NCBI RefSeq assembly: GCF_000336935.1
Contig: NZ_AOME01000053.1
Location: forward strand, 9,526 to 73,525
Length of the DNA: 64,000 bases
Reading direction: 5' to 3'
DNA from: Halococcus salifodinae DSM 8989
Lineage (GTDB): Archaea; Halobacteriota; Halobacteria; Halobacteriales; Halococcaceae
Below are positions 34,652 to 42,075 of the stretch, one piece after another. The first letter of the stretch is position 1; every line of letters starts with the position of its first letter. Under the pieces are notes generated by a model, which was not told where the DNA came from, ran no database searches, and saw only the letters and a program-made list of their open reading frames with translations. Position numbers and translations under genes: made by a program.

Positions 34652-34658
34652 GTATAAT
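34652..34658 (-). promoter_or_regulatory. TATA element of the MBF1 gene
   Basis: Minus-strand ATTATAC, centred 26 nt from the ATG at 34629; strongest leaderless-type promoter on this strand. Flanked upstream by an inverted GGTTCGAACC. Confidence 0.6.
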
Positions 34659-34762
34659 GATCCGGTTCGAACCGACCGGATTCCGGGTGTGGCGGTGCGT
34701 TCGGCCATCTGGCTTCGGGGTTCGTGCGCCCGATCGGAGCGGCTCGGGAAGGAAAAGGCGGA

Positions 34763-35599
34763 CTACGAACCGGTCGTCGAGAGCATGCTCTGGGCGACGC
34801 CGACGAGCTCGTCGGTGTCGGCCTGGCGGAGGCGTTCGTCGCCGAGCAGGAGGCGCAGACGTGGCCGTCCGACGTCGATCGGCACCTTCTCGGTGTCGAT
34901 CAGGCCGTGCTCTTCGAGGGTGGCCTTCTTGCGCGAGAACGTGGCCCGGCTGGCGAGTCCGGTGTTCTCACCCCACGTGCTGATGTCGTAGAGCAGCTGT
35001 TCGTTTCTCGCCGCGGCGAGCAGGCTGATCACCACTTCGTCGACATCGCTCGTACCGCGTTCCTCACCGAGTGTGGTGCGCATCCGTTCGAAGTCAGCCC
35101 GGAGATCGGGGCCGAACTCGTCGTCGAGCGTCTCGCGGACGCGGTCGAGCGGTGGTGTCCGGAGCCTGAACGTGTCGGCTGCCTCCCACCGCTCCGTGTA
35201 CTGGCTCCGCGCGGTCGCGACGAACTCCTCGTCGCGCGTGATGAGTCCGGCGGCTTGACCGTCGGCCGCGACGACCGAAACGATCGCGTCGTCGGTACAC
35301 AACAGCGGTCCGTCGAGCCGGCTCTCGGTCGTGCGAAGGGAGAGAACGTCCGCCGTGACGAGATCCGCTGCGGTGCCTGCCACGGTGAAATCGCTCGTGA
35401 CCGTCTTGAGCACCGATTCGGTCACGAGGAGCCGGACGGTCGGTGGGTCGTCGTGATCGCCGAGCACGCCGAGGAGTTCCTCGACCCCGTCGGCCGAGAA
35501 CCCCATCGCGAGAACGGTTTCCGTCGCGTCGTCGAGTACCGCTCGACAGATGGCCGATACGTTTTGTTCGATCAGATCCACGTCCGTTGTGATGGTCAT
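34763..35599 (-). CDS. TbsP-like winged-helix transcriptional regulator (DUF5821)
   Basis: Haloarchaeal regulator, 278 residues. The first 190 residues form an acidic, cytosolic sensor-like domain of unknown ligand (EQNVSAICRAVLDDATETVL, LCTDDAIVSVVA), and the C-terminal third (about 195-270) is a winged-helix DNA-binding domain with NTGLASRATFSRKKATLEEH as recognition-helix region. The family includes TbsP, which controls a glycolytic/gluconeogenic gene set with TrmB in some haloarchaea; that link is from memory of the family and not proven here. A perfect CTAG-containing palindrome lies 41-52 nt upstream of its start codon. Confidence 0.78.
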   Translation of the reverse strand: MTITTDVDLIEQNVSAICRAVLDDATETVLAMGFSADGVEELLGVLGDHDDPPTVRLLVTESVLKTVTSDFTVAGTAADLVTADVLSLRTTESRLDGPLLCTDDAIVSVVAADGQAAGLITRDEEFVATARSQYTERWEAADTFRLRTPPLDRVRETLDDEFGPDLRADFERMRTTLGEERGTSDVDEVVISLLAAARNEQLLYDISTWGENTGLASRATFSRKKATLEEHGLIDTEKVPIDVGRPRLRLLLGDERLRQADTDELVGVAQSMLSTTGS

Positions 35600-35639
35600 G
35601 TAGATACCACAACGAGCCCAAGGTACGTAACAAAACGGG

Positions 35640-35651
35640 CTAGATATCTAG
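35640..35651. promoter_or_regulatory. Palindromic operator candidate with two CTAG sites
   Basis: CTAGATATCTAG is a perfect 12-bp palindrome 41-52 nt upstream of the TbsP-like start (35599). Immediately beyond it lies the inverted pair CTATA (35662-35666) and TATAG (35673-35677). CTAG is very rare in this window, and here it occurs twice in 12 bp. The segment is also AT-rich relative to its surroundings. Confidence 0.45.
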
Positions 35652-35816
35652 ACTACTGTCACTATAGAATAGTATAGACGGATGACGAGCGGATCGTGGG
35701 CGGGGCTTCCCGTTCTCTCGTGGCATCATTCGCGCTCCCGGAGATCGATCGGAAGTTCGTGGTCGCAGCGATCATTCCGGCCGAGGGTTCATCCCGAGCG
35801 GCGGCCGATCGAGGGT

Positions 35817-36671
35817 ATGGAATCGGAGAGTGAGGTCGACGATCGGTTCGCTCCGGCGATCGACGGCCACGTCCACCTCATGCCGGACCGGCTCATGCGC
35901 GCGATCCGGGACGCGCTCACTGCAGAAGCGGGGTGGAGCTTCGTGCATCCGACCGACAAGGAGGCGATGGAGGCCGCGCTATCGGCCGCGGGCGTCGAGC
36001 GCTATCTCGCACTTCCGTATGCCCACCGGCCCGACATGGCGGCCGACCTCAACGAGTGGGTGCTCGGGCGGGCGGCGGAGTCGGAGATGGCGGTGCCGTT
36101 CGCGACGGTCCACGGCGACGACGACGTGGCGGACGTGGTCGAGGCGGCGTTCGCGGCGGGTGCGCGGGGGCTGAAGTTCCAGTGTCCGGTCCAGGAGTGT
36201 GGACCTACCGATCCGCGACTCGATCCCGCCTTCGAACTCGCCGCGAAGTACGACCGCCCGATCCTCTTCCACGCGGGGACGGCCCCACACTTCGAGGATA
36301 GCCCACACGTCGGGGTCGAACAGTTCGAGACGTTCCTCGACTCCTATCCCGACGTCCGCGCCGCCTGCGCGCATATGGGCGCGTTCGAAACCGACGCCTT
36401 CCTCGCGCTCGCTCGCGATCACGAGAACGCCTTTCTCGACACGTCGTTCGTCACCTCTACCGCAGCGAGCGAGTACGTCGGTTCTACCGTCGGGATCGAG
36501 GACGACGCGTTCGAGACACTCTCCGAATCGATCTTCTACGGCTCGGACTATCCGAACATTCCCTACCCCTACGCGGCCGAGCGCGCCGGGTTGCTCGATC
36601 GGGAGCTCTCGACGGCGACGCTTCGCGACCTGTTCGGCCGCACCGCCGAGCGATTCCTCGGCGAGCGGTGA
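35817..36671 (+). CDS. Amidohydrolase-family (TIM-barrel) metal-dependent hydrolase
   Basis: Amidohydrolase 2-type protein, 284 residues, cytoplasmic. Metal ligands: the HVHLM motif (about residue 18), His in ILFHAGTAPH (about 150), His in CAHMGAFE near 183 and Asp in YGSDYPNIP near 244. The pattern resembles the group that includes decarboxylases and uronate isomerase-like hydrolases; substrate unknown. The ATG at 35817 is chosen because the conserved part starts DGHVHL, and upstream sequence is not coding. Confidence 0.82.
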   Translation: MESESEVDDRFAPAIDGHVHLMPDRLMRAIRDALTAEAGWSFVHPTDKEAMEAALSAAGVERYLALPYAHRPDMAADLNEWVLGRAAESEMAVPFATVHGDDDVADVVEAAFAAGARGLKFQCPVQECGPTDPRLDPAFELAAKYDRPILFHAGTAPHFEDSPHVGVEQFETFLDSYPDVRAACAHMGAFETDAFLALARDHENAFLDTSFVTSTAASEYVGSTVGIEDDAFETLSESIFYGSDYPNIPYPYAAERAGLLDRELSTATLRDLFGRTAERFLGER

Positions 36672-36769
36672 TTCGGGGTGTGGCTGCCGTCCCGATCGGC
36701 GGAGCACGGCCGGCACGCCGCGAACCCGCCGACGAAACGGCTTTAGGCGGGCCGGGCCTGCGCTCTCGC

Positions 36770-37219
36770 GTGACCCAGGTCTGTATCGTCGGCGCGTCGG
36801 ACGTGGCGGTGCGCTACGAACTGCTCTCCCGTGAGACCGCCCGCGAGGCGCTCTCGACGTACGACCTGCACGAACCCTACGCGAACACGCTCGCCCTCGA
36901 TACGGTGAGTCTCGGCGCGGCGGTGTCGCTGCTCAACGATCTCAACTGGTATCTCGTCCGCTTTGCGAGCGACGCGCTCGTGCTCGAACCGTCGATCAGC
37001 GAAACGGAGTGGCTCTCGCGCGATCTCGCGACGGCGGTGCGCGACGAGCGGATCGCGCCCGACGAGACCGGGGAGAACTGTAAGATCTACGGCGTGAGCG
37101 ACGACGAACTCGTCGAACCGATGTACGTCGTCCGCACGAACGGTCTCCCGGAGTACGACCTCGCGGAGGTCGACGACACCCTCGTGGTCCGGATCACGAA
37201 CGAAGAGTTCGGCGGCTGA
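36770..37219 (+). CDS. DUF5804-type haloarchaeal protein
   Basis: A 149-residue protein with a GTG start, beginning MTQVCIVGASDVAVRYELLS and ending EVDDTLVVRITNEEFGG. The alternating beta-alpha pattern and conserved YELLSRE TAREALSTYDLHEPY segment match a haloarchaea-only family (DUF5804 as I recall it). No Cys cluster or membrane span. Role unknown. It follows the amidohydrolase gene by 98 nt. Confidence 0.72.
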   Translation: MTQVCIVGASDVAVRYELLSRETAREALSTYDLHEPYANTLALDTVSLGAAVSLLNDLNWYLVRFASDALVLEPSISETEWLSRDLATAVRDERIAPDETGENCKIYGVSDDELVEPMYVVRTNGLPEYDLAEVDDTLVVRITNEEFGG

Positions 37220-37252
37220 TAGGGGGAATCCCGGTGGGAGTTCGAGACCGCG

Positions 37253-37885
37253 CTATTCTTCCTCTGTGGGGTGTTCGAGCGCCGTCTCGATCGGCGCGTC
37301 GCCGGCAAGAATCTCGAAGGTCTTCCCGTACGTCTCTTCGATGTCGAGCGCCGCCACCAGCGTTCGGGCGACATCCGCACGAGTGATCTCGCCCCGACCG
37401 AGCTTTGCGGCCGCGCGGATTTCGCCGGTGGCCGGTTCGTCGATCAGCGCGCCAGGCCTGACGATCGTGTACGTCAGCTCGCTCGCCTGGAGCCGTTCGT
37501 CGGCTTCCTGCTTGGCGATCAGGTAGTCTTCGAGCGCGTCGGGACTCGATTCGGGATCGTCGGCGTTCATCGCGCTGAGCATCACGAACCGATCGACGCC
37601 GTGCTCCTCGGCCGCCTCGATCATCCGGATCGCGCCGTCGCGGTCGACACCTTCGACGTCCTCGCCGCTCGATCCCGCGGCGAAGACGATCGCATCGTGG
37701 TCCTGGACCGCGTGGGAGACGTCCTCCGTGAGGTCCGCGACGACGGTTTCGGCGTCGTACTCCGCTATATCCGATGCGTAGGAGTCGGTGCGGACCATCG
37801 CCGTGACGTCGTGATCGCTTCGGTCGAGGACATCGACGATGTGTTGGCCGACCTTGCCGTGCGCGCCAGCGACGAGTACGTTCAT
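37253..37885 (-). CDS. NAD(P)-binding SDR-like protein (NmrA/atypical)
   Basis: A 210-residue atypical short-chain dehydrogenase. The Rossmann motif is VAGAHGKVGQHIVD (about 5-18), followed by MVRTDSYASDI and the D-x-V region; the active-site-like YLIAKQEADERL segment lies near 130-141. Proteins like this are reductases or redox sensors of the NmrA type. Substrate unknown. Its start codon is about 45 nt from the distal end of element D, so element sequence may lie in its promoter. Confidence 0.82.
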   Translation of the reverse strand: MNVLVAGAHGKVGQHIVDVLDRSDHDVTAMVRTDSYASDIAEYDAETVVADLTEDVSHAVQDHDAIVFAAGSSGEDVEGVDRDGAIRMIEAAEEHGVDRFVMLSAMNADDPESSPDALEDYLIAKQEADERLQASELTYTIVRPGALIDEPATGEIRAAAKLGRGEITRADVARTLVAALDIEETYGKTFEILAGDAPIETALEHPTEEE

Positions 37886-37924
37886 AAGCGGTCCAGGGTA
37901 CGGCGCGGACGCTGGTAAATTGTC

Positions 37925-38328
37925 TGGCCCCGGTGTCCTGACGAGCGAAGCGAGTCAGGGCTCAGGAGAGCAACGCTCTCCTGGTGGATGAAGGGCGAGG
38001 GGTGCGATCGACCGAAGGGAGTGAGTAGCGAACGGAGTGAGCGCACGCCGAGGGCTTCGGCGGTGCGGTTGCGGTGTGGGCGGTCGCGGAAAGCGCCAGT
38101 AGCCCTACCGCGAGCGAACGCAGTGAGCGAGCGGGTGTTTTTAGTCCACCGGAAGACGCTTCGCGTCTTCCAAGCTCTCCTTCGCTTCGCTCTGGAGAAC
38201 AGGTTTTTGGAGAGGGTTCGACCGAGCGTCATCAGAACGCGAAGCGTTCTGATTGGCAGTCAGAAATCTTCGATTTCTGACGACGCCCGCAGGCGCGAGG
38301 GAGGACCCTCTGTAAAAAAAGTGGGTGC
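37925..38328 (-). repeat. 3'-tail repeat element D (downstream of the HAH_0734-family gene)
   Basis: No gene. Read from the stop at 38329 (minus strand): T7 tract (complement of 38314-38320), then hairpins CAGAAAT-CGAAG-type at 38256-38283 (GAA loop), CAGAACGC-GAA/TTC-GCGTTCTG near 38230-38250, GAAGACGC-GAA-GCGTCTTC near 38152-38171 and GGAGAGC-type repeats, then ACTAAAAACACCCGCTCGCT, the CGGTAGGGCTACTGGCGCTT block, GCACCGCCGAAGCCCTCGG, CCCTTCATCCACCAGG and a final hairpin GGAGAGC/GCTCTCC. It has the same order of blocks as A, inverted in the map because its gene is on the minus strand. Confidence 0.8.
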
Positions 38329-38595
38329 TTAGACAGTGAGTTCGCCTTTGCGCTGTGTGACCGTGACGTCGTCGGCGTCGAGTGCTTCGACGTCGAGGTG
38401 CATCGGGATGAAGTTCCGGCGCTCGAAGTCCTCGGTCTCGTCTTCGGTGCCGACCGTACACCACAGCTGAACCTGGGTGGGGCCGTGCCACTCGCCCTGA
38501 CGGGAGATGCCGAAACAGACCAGCTCCTCACCGTCGTGCTCGATGATCCCGCCCTTCCGGACGCCAGGGTCGCCCTCGATGATGAGCCGCTTCAT
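38329..38595 (-). CDS. HAH_0734 family protein
   Basis: An 88-residue haloarchaeal protein, [21 protein letters not shown] then [16 protein letters not shown] and an end [10 protein letters not shown]. Predicted small beta-barrel; a single Cys pair member CFG/WCT is conserved in family members I know. Role unknown, but it sits divergent to the ribosomal L44e operon. TATA 27-28 nt upstream. Its 3' end carries element D. Confidence 0.78.
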   Translation of the reverse strand: MKRLIIEGDPGVRKGGIIEHDGEELVCFGISRQGEWHGPTQVQLWCTVGTEDETEDFERRNFIPMHLDVEALDADDVTVTQRKGELTV

Positions 38596-38618
38596 GCTGG
38601 GAGGTTGCCCGACGGGAA

Positions 38619-38626
38619 CCTAAGCG
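38619..38626 (-). promoter_or_regulatory. TATA element of the HAH_0734-family gene
   Basis: Minus-strand CGCTTAGG centred 27-28 nt upstream of the ATG at 38595; the divergent L44e promoter lies less than 40 nt away on the other strand. Confidence 0.45.
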
Positions 38627-38653
38627 CTTCGGACCCGCCGCGACACCGAACGG

Positions 38654-38660
38654 GTTTTAC
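38654..38660 (+). promoter_or_regulatory. TATA element of the L44e-S27e-aIF2alpha operon
   Basis: GTTTTAC with preceding GAACG, centred about 34 nt ahead of the ATG at 38691, allowing a short leader of under 10 nt. Confidence 0.5.
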
Positions 38661-38690
38661 CCTCCGATGCGCTACCGCCATCCAGTAACC

Positions 38691-38972
38691 ATGCAGATAC
38701 CACGTCGGTTCAACACGTACTGCCCACACTGCAACGCCCACCACGAACACGAGGTCGAGAAGGTCCGCAGCGGGCGCGAGACTGGAATGAAGTGGACCGA
38801 CCGCCAGCGCGAGCGCGCCACCGCGGTCATCGGCAACACCGGGAAGTTCTCGAAGGTGCCTGGTGGGGACAAACCCACGAAGAAGACCAACCTCAAGTAC
38901 CGGTGTAGTGACTGCGGCACCGCCCACCTCCGCGAGGGATGGCGCGCCGGCCGCGTGGAGTTCCAGGAGTAA
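38691..38972 (+). CDS. rpl44e: 50S ribosomal protein L44e
   Basis: Large-subunit protein with a zinc ribbon, 93 residues. N-terminal basic segment [21 protein letters not shown] holds the first Cys pair and the second is in [14 protein letters not shown] near the end; length matches archaeal L44e. Starts the information-processing operon L44e-S27e-aIF2alpha-Nop10-PAC2, all on the same strand with gaps of 2-17 nt or overlaps. Confidence 0.96.
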   Translation: MQIPRRFNTYCPHCNAHHEHEVEKVRSGRETGMKWTDRQRERATAVIGNTGKFSKVPGGDKPTKKTNLKYRCSDCGTAHLREGWRAGRVEFQE

Positions 38973-38974
38973 TC

Positions 38975-39181
38975 ATGGCGGGGAACTTCTACTCCGTGCG
39001 CTGTCCGGACTGTGAGAACGAACAGATCGTCTTCGGCAAGGCCGCGAGCACGGTGGCGTGTGCTGTCTGTGGCACGACGCTCGCCCGATCGACCGGCGGC
39101 GACGCGACCTTCGAAGGCGAGGTGATCGAGACCGTCGAGCGCCGCGACACCGGCAGCGAGCTCGCGGACACTGGGACATGA
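38975..39181 (+). CDS. rps27e: 30S ribosomal protein S27e
   Basis: Small-subunit zinc-ribbon protein. Four Cys in [12 protein letters not shown] and [11 protein letters not shown] (Cys pairs at about residues 10-13 and 29-32). It is 68 residues, about ten longer than haloarchaeal relatives I know, because of a C-terminal [12 protein letters not shown] tail. Begins 2 nt after the L44e stop and its stop overlaps the aIF2-alpha start (ATGA), a coupling seen in many archaea. Confidence 0.94.
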   Translation: MAGNFYSVRCPDCENEQIVFGKAASTVACAVCGTTLARSTGGDATFEGEVIETVERRDTGSELADTGT

Positions 39182-40035
39182 ACTACAGCGGGTGGCCCGA
39201 CCCGGGCGATCTGGTCGTCGGGAAGATCGACGAGATCGCCGATTTCGGCGTGTTCGTCACCCTCTCGGAGTACGAGGACAAACGCGGTCTCGTCCACGTC
39301 TCGGAGGTCGCCTCGGGCTGGATCAAGAACGTTCGCGACCACGTGAGCCTCGACCAGACCGTGGTGGCGAAAGTTTTGGACGTCGACGAGTCGTCCCAGC
39401 AGATCGATCTCTCGCTCAAGGACGTCAACGACCACCAGCGCTCGGAGACGATCCAGGACTGGAAGGCAGAACGGAAGGCCGACAACTGGATGGCGATCGC
39501 GTTCGGCGAGGACATCGCCGACGAGCAGTACGCCACGGTCGCGAACGCCTTCCTCGCGGAGTTCGGCTCGCTGTACGCGGGCTTCGAGGAGGCGGCCATC
39601 CACGGGACCGAGGCACTCGACGATACCGATCTCGACGACGAGGAGATCGATTTGATCGTCGAGACCGCCCGCGAGAACGTCTCGGTCCCGTACGTGACCG
39701 TCAGCGGCTACGTCGATCTCACCAGCGCCGAGAGCGCCGGCGTCGATCTCGTTCGGGAGGCACTCGATGCGGCCGAAGGCAACGGCGAGGTCCTCGTGAG
39801 CGGAACGAACGAGGGCTCGGAAGGCCAGCAAAGCGAGCCTTCCGGTGTGCCCGAGGAGGTCGAGCTCGAGGTGACCTACGTCGGCGCACCCGAGTACCGC
39901 ATTCGGGTGCAGGCTCCCGATTACAAGACCGCCGAGAGCCAGCTCGAAGCCAGCGCCGAACGCGCGTCGACTGCCATCACCGATCGCGGCGGCACTGCGG
40001 AGTTCCACCGCGAACGCCGCAGCGACGACGAGTAA
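39178..40035 (+). CDS. Translation initiation factor aIF2, alpha subunit
   Basis: Subunit of the aIF2 trimer that brings initiator Met-tRNA to the small subunit. The S1-type OB domain is residues about 10-85 ([27 protein letters not shown] at its end), the central helical domain spans about 90-170, and the C-terminal domain binds aIF2-gamma. It is 285 residues, longer than the common 265-270, from an insert [20 protein letters not shown] near residue 205-225. The start ATG overlaps the S27e stop. Gamma and beta subunits are not in this window. Confidence 0.96.
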   Translation: MNYSGWPDPGDLVVGKIDEIADFGVFVTLSEYEDKRGLVHVSEVASGWIKNVRDHVSLDQTVVAKVLDVDESSQQIDLSLKDVNDHQRSETIQDWKAERKADNWMAIAFGEDIADEQYATVANAFLAEFGSLYAGFEEAAIHGTEALDDTDLDDEEIDLIVETARENVSVPYVTVSGYVDLTSAESAGVDLVREALDAAEGNGEVLVSGTNEGSEGQQSEPSGVPEEVELEVTYVGAPEYRIRVQAPDYKTAESQLEASAERASTAITDRGGTAEFHRERRSDDE

Positions 40036-40051
40036 CGCGGCGCACTACCGC

Positions 40052-40234
40052 ATGAAATCCGCTATTCTCGTGTGCGAGGCGTGGCGCTCGACCCACGATC
40101 GCCCGGTGTACACGCTGTCGGAGACCTGCCCCGAGTGTGGCGGGCCGGCGGTCAACAGCGCGCCAGCCCCCTACAACCCCGAAGACCCCCACGGTGAGTA
40201 CCGACGTGCTCTTAAGCGCCGCGAGTCCGAATAG
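40052..40234 (+). CDS. H/ACA RNP protein Nop10
   Basis: Small protein of archaeal H/ACA guide RNPs, which pseudouridylate rRNA with Cbf5, Gar1 and L7Ae. The 60-residue product has the family pattern: N-terminal part with one Cys (ILVCEAWRSTHDRP), CPECGGPAVNSAPAPYNPED and a basic end YRRALKRRE. The usual first Cys pair is reduced to a single Cys8, so zinc binding may be partial; this also occurs in some haloarchaeal relatives. It sits between aIF2-alpha (16-nt gap) and the PAC2-type gene (3-nt gap), a conserved archaeal order. Confidence 0.93.
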   Translation: MKSAILVCEAWRSTHDRPVYTLSETCPECGGPAVNSAPAPYNPEDPHGEYRRALKRRESE

Positions 40235-40237
40235 CCC

Positions 40238-40987
40238 ATGAACGAATTCGAAGTCGAAACGCTCGCGGAGCCGTCGCTCTCCGATCCGGTGTTGATCGAG
40301 GGGCTTCCGGGTGTCGGCCACGTCGGCAAGCTCGCGGCCGAACATCTCCTCGAAGAGTTCGAGAGCGAGCCGGTTAGACGGATCTACTCCGAGCACTTCC
40401 CACCCCAGGTCAACGTCGAGGACGGCCGCGCGAAACTCGCTTGCGTCGAACTCCACGCAGTGGAGGCGGGCAACGAGGACCTCCTCGTGCTCACCGGCGA
40501 TCACCAGCCCCAGGAATCCACCGGCCACTATCACCTGACCGACCGCGTTCTCGACGTGACGACCGAACTCGGGGTCGATCGGGTCTTCGCGCTCGGTGGC
40601 GTTCCGACGGGCGAACTGATCGACGAGTACGACGTCATCGGAGCCGCGACCGACGACGGCGTCATCGACGAGCTCGAGGATGCGGGCGTCGAGTTTCGCG
40701 AGGACCAGCCCGCCGGCGGCATCGTCGGCGTCTCCGGCCTACTTCTCGGCCTCGGTGCGCGCCGTGACCTCGACGCAGCCTGTCTGATGGGCGAGACCAG
40801 CGGCTATCTCGTCGATCCCAAGAGCGCACGCGCCGTGCTCGAAATCCTCGAAGCAGCCATCGGCTTCGAGGTCGAGTTCGACTCGCTCGAAGAGCGTGCC
40901 GACGAGATGGAGGAGGTCGTCCAGAAGATCCAGCAGATGGAGGGCGGCCAGCAGGCCACCGACGACAACCTTCGGTACATCGGCTGA
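40238..40987 (+). CDS. PAC2-family proteasome assembly chaperone-like protein
   Basis: A 249-residue protein of the PAC2 superfamily (archaeal relatives of proteasome assembly chaperone 2). Start MNEFEVETLAEPSLSDPVLI, then LPGVGHVGKLAAEHLLEEF and a mixed beta-alpha core with LVLTGDHQPQ and VPTGELIDEYDVIGAATDDG; the last 50 residues are charged and likely coiled. Follows Nop10 with 3 nt between, and this order is common in archaea. Direct proof of proteasome assembly is lacking for most archaeal members. Element E follows the stop. Confidence 0.88.
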   Translation: MNEFEVETLAEPSLSDPVLIEGLPGVGHVGKLAAEHLLEEFESEPVRRIYSEHFPPQVNVEDGRAKLACVELHAVEAGNEDLLVLTGDHQPQESTGHYHLTDRVLDVTTELGVDRVFALGGVPTGELIDEYDVIGAATDDGVIDELEDAGVEFREDQPAGGIVGVSGLLLGLGARRDLDAACLMGETSGYLVDPKSARAVLEILEAAIGFEVEFDSLEERADEMEEVVQKIQQMEGGQQATDDNLRYIG

Positions 40988-41340
40988 ACCTTTTTACTGC
41001 GGGGGGTGCGCTCCCTCGCTCCGCTCGGTCGCCCACCCCCGTCTGCTCACGGGCGGCGAAGCCGCCCGTTCGCACGGCCAGCGGGACGGCGGAGCCGTCC
41101 CGCTCGGCTTGCAAAAACGTTCATGAAAAACACCCGCTCGCTCGGCCTGCGGCCTCGCTCACGGTAGAACTTCTAAACATCATCCGCGGCCGCCAACGCA
41201 CAGCACCGCCCGAGCCCTCGGCCACTCACTTCGTTCGGGCCTCGCCCTCGGTCCACCAGGCCCGCACCGCAACCGCACTACAACTTGCATCGCGGCCACA
41301 GCGCCGCCGCAACCGCCGCCACACCACAGTCGCTACGCCC
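40988..41340 (+). repeat. 3'-tail repeat element E (downstream of the PAC2-type gene)
   Basis: No gene. From the stop: ACCTTTTTACTGCGGGGGG, hairpins at 41049-41069 (9-bp stem ACGGGCGGC, loop GAA) and 41080-41104 (11-bp stem AGCGGGACGGC, loop GGA), GCAAAAACG followed by AAAAACACCCGCTCGCTCGG, then the GCACAGCACCGCCCGAGCCCTCGG block near 41197-41220, GTCCACCAGG near 41253 and a tail of CCGCAACCGC words. 41064-41118 equals 24360-24414 of element B over 55 nt. It is flanked by the converging TrmJ-type gene at 41341. Confidence 0.82.
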
Positions 41341-42075
41341 TCAGTCCTCGTTTCGAGCGCGCTCGATCCGACTTTCGGCCTGGCGGAAGAGACCCCGAAA
41401 CGTCGTGACCTCCCGGCCGGTGGGATGAGCACGACCGAGCAACCGCCGGATGAGGCGACCGGTCTTCGCGTGCTTCTCCTCGGGGTGGTCGATCGCGTCG
41501 AGGAACGAGTCGAACTGGTCGTAGAGCCCTTCGAGCGCGCGCTCGTCGGCGCGTTCGTGTCGGTTGCCGGGATGCTGGCTCCCGTCGAGATGCAGATCAC
41601 GGAGTTCGTAGAGCGCGACCGTCGCGGCCTGGCCGAGATTGAGAACCGGGTACTCGGGGCTCGCAGGGATCGAACACACCTCGTCGATCCGCACGATCTC
41701 CTCGTTCGATAATCCCGTACTCTCGCGGCCGAACACCAGCGCCACGTCGCTCTCGACCCCGGCGAGATGGTCGCGGAGTTCGGCCGGGGTTTTGAACGGA
41801 TAGCGGACGTGTTTTCGCCCGTCGCGGTTCGTGGTTGCGGTGAAGCCAATGGTGTAGAAATCGGTGACGAGCGACTCGAAGCTCACGACGTCGTGATTCG
41901 GGAGGACGTCTTCGCGTGCGTGGCCGGCGAAGCCGTACGCCTCGCCGTCGGGGTCGAGTTCGGGCGGATCGACCAGTTTCAGATCACTGAACCCGAAGTT
42001 CTTCATCGCCCGCGCGATCGTCCCGACGTTGCCTGGCGTCTGGGGATCGACGACGGCGACCACTACCTCGCCCAT
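41341..42075 (-). CDS. TrmJ/TrmH-family RNA methyltransferase
   Basis: SPOUT methyltransferase, 244 residues, likely modifying the ribose of a tRNA position (TrmJ acts at position 32). N-terminal knot core: MGEVVVAVVDPQTPGNVGTI, ARAMKNFGFSDLKLVDPPE, then LVFGRESTGLSNEEI (about 113-127) and YPVLNLGQAATVALYEL (about 142-158). The C-terminal 80 residues are a helical extension. Start overlaps the upstream gene's stop (TGATG), indicating translational coupling. Confidence 0.9.
   Translation of the reverse strand: MGEVVVAVVDPQTPGNVGTIARAMKNFGFSDLKLVDPPELDPDGEAYGFAGHAREDVLPNHDVVSFESLVTDFYTIGFTATTNRDGRKHVRYPFKTPAELRDHLAGVESDVALVFGRESTGLSNEEIVRIDEVCSIPASPEYPVLNLGQAATVALYELRDLHLDGSQHPGNRHERADERALEGLYDQFDSFLDAIDHPEEKHAKTGRLIRRLLGRAHPTGREVTTFRGLFRQAESRIERARNED

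Noticed and set aside
34655-34680. GGTTCGAACC near the MBF1 promoter, resembling a tRNA T-arm
   Set aside because: No acceptor, D or anticodon arms can be built around it; only an inverted repeat.
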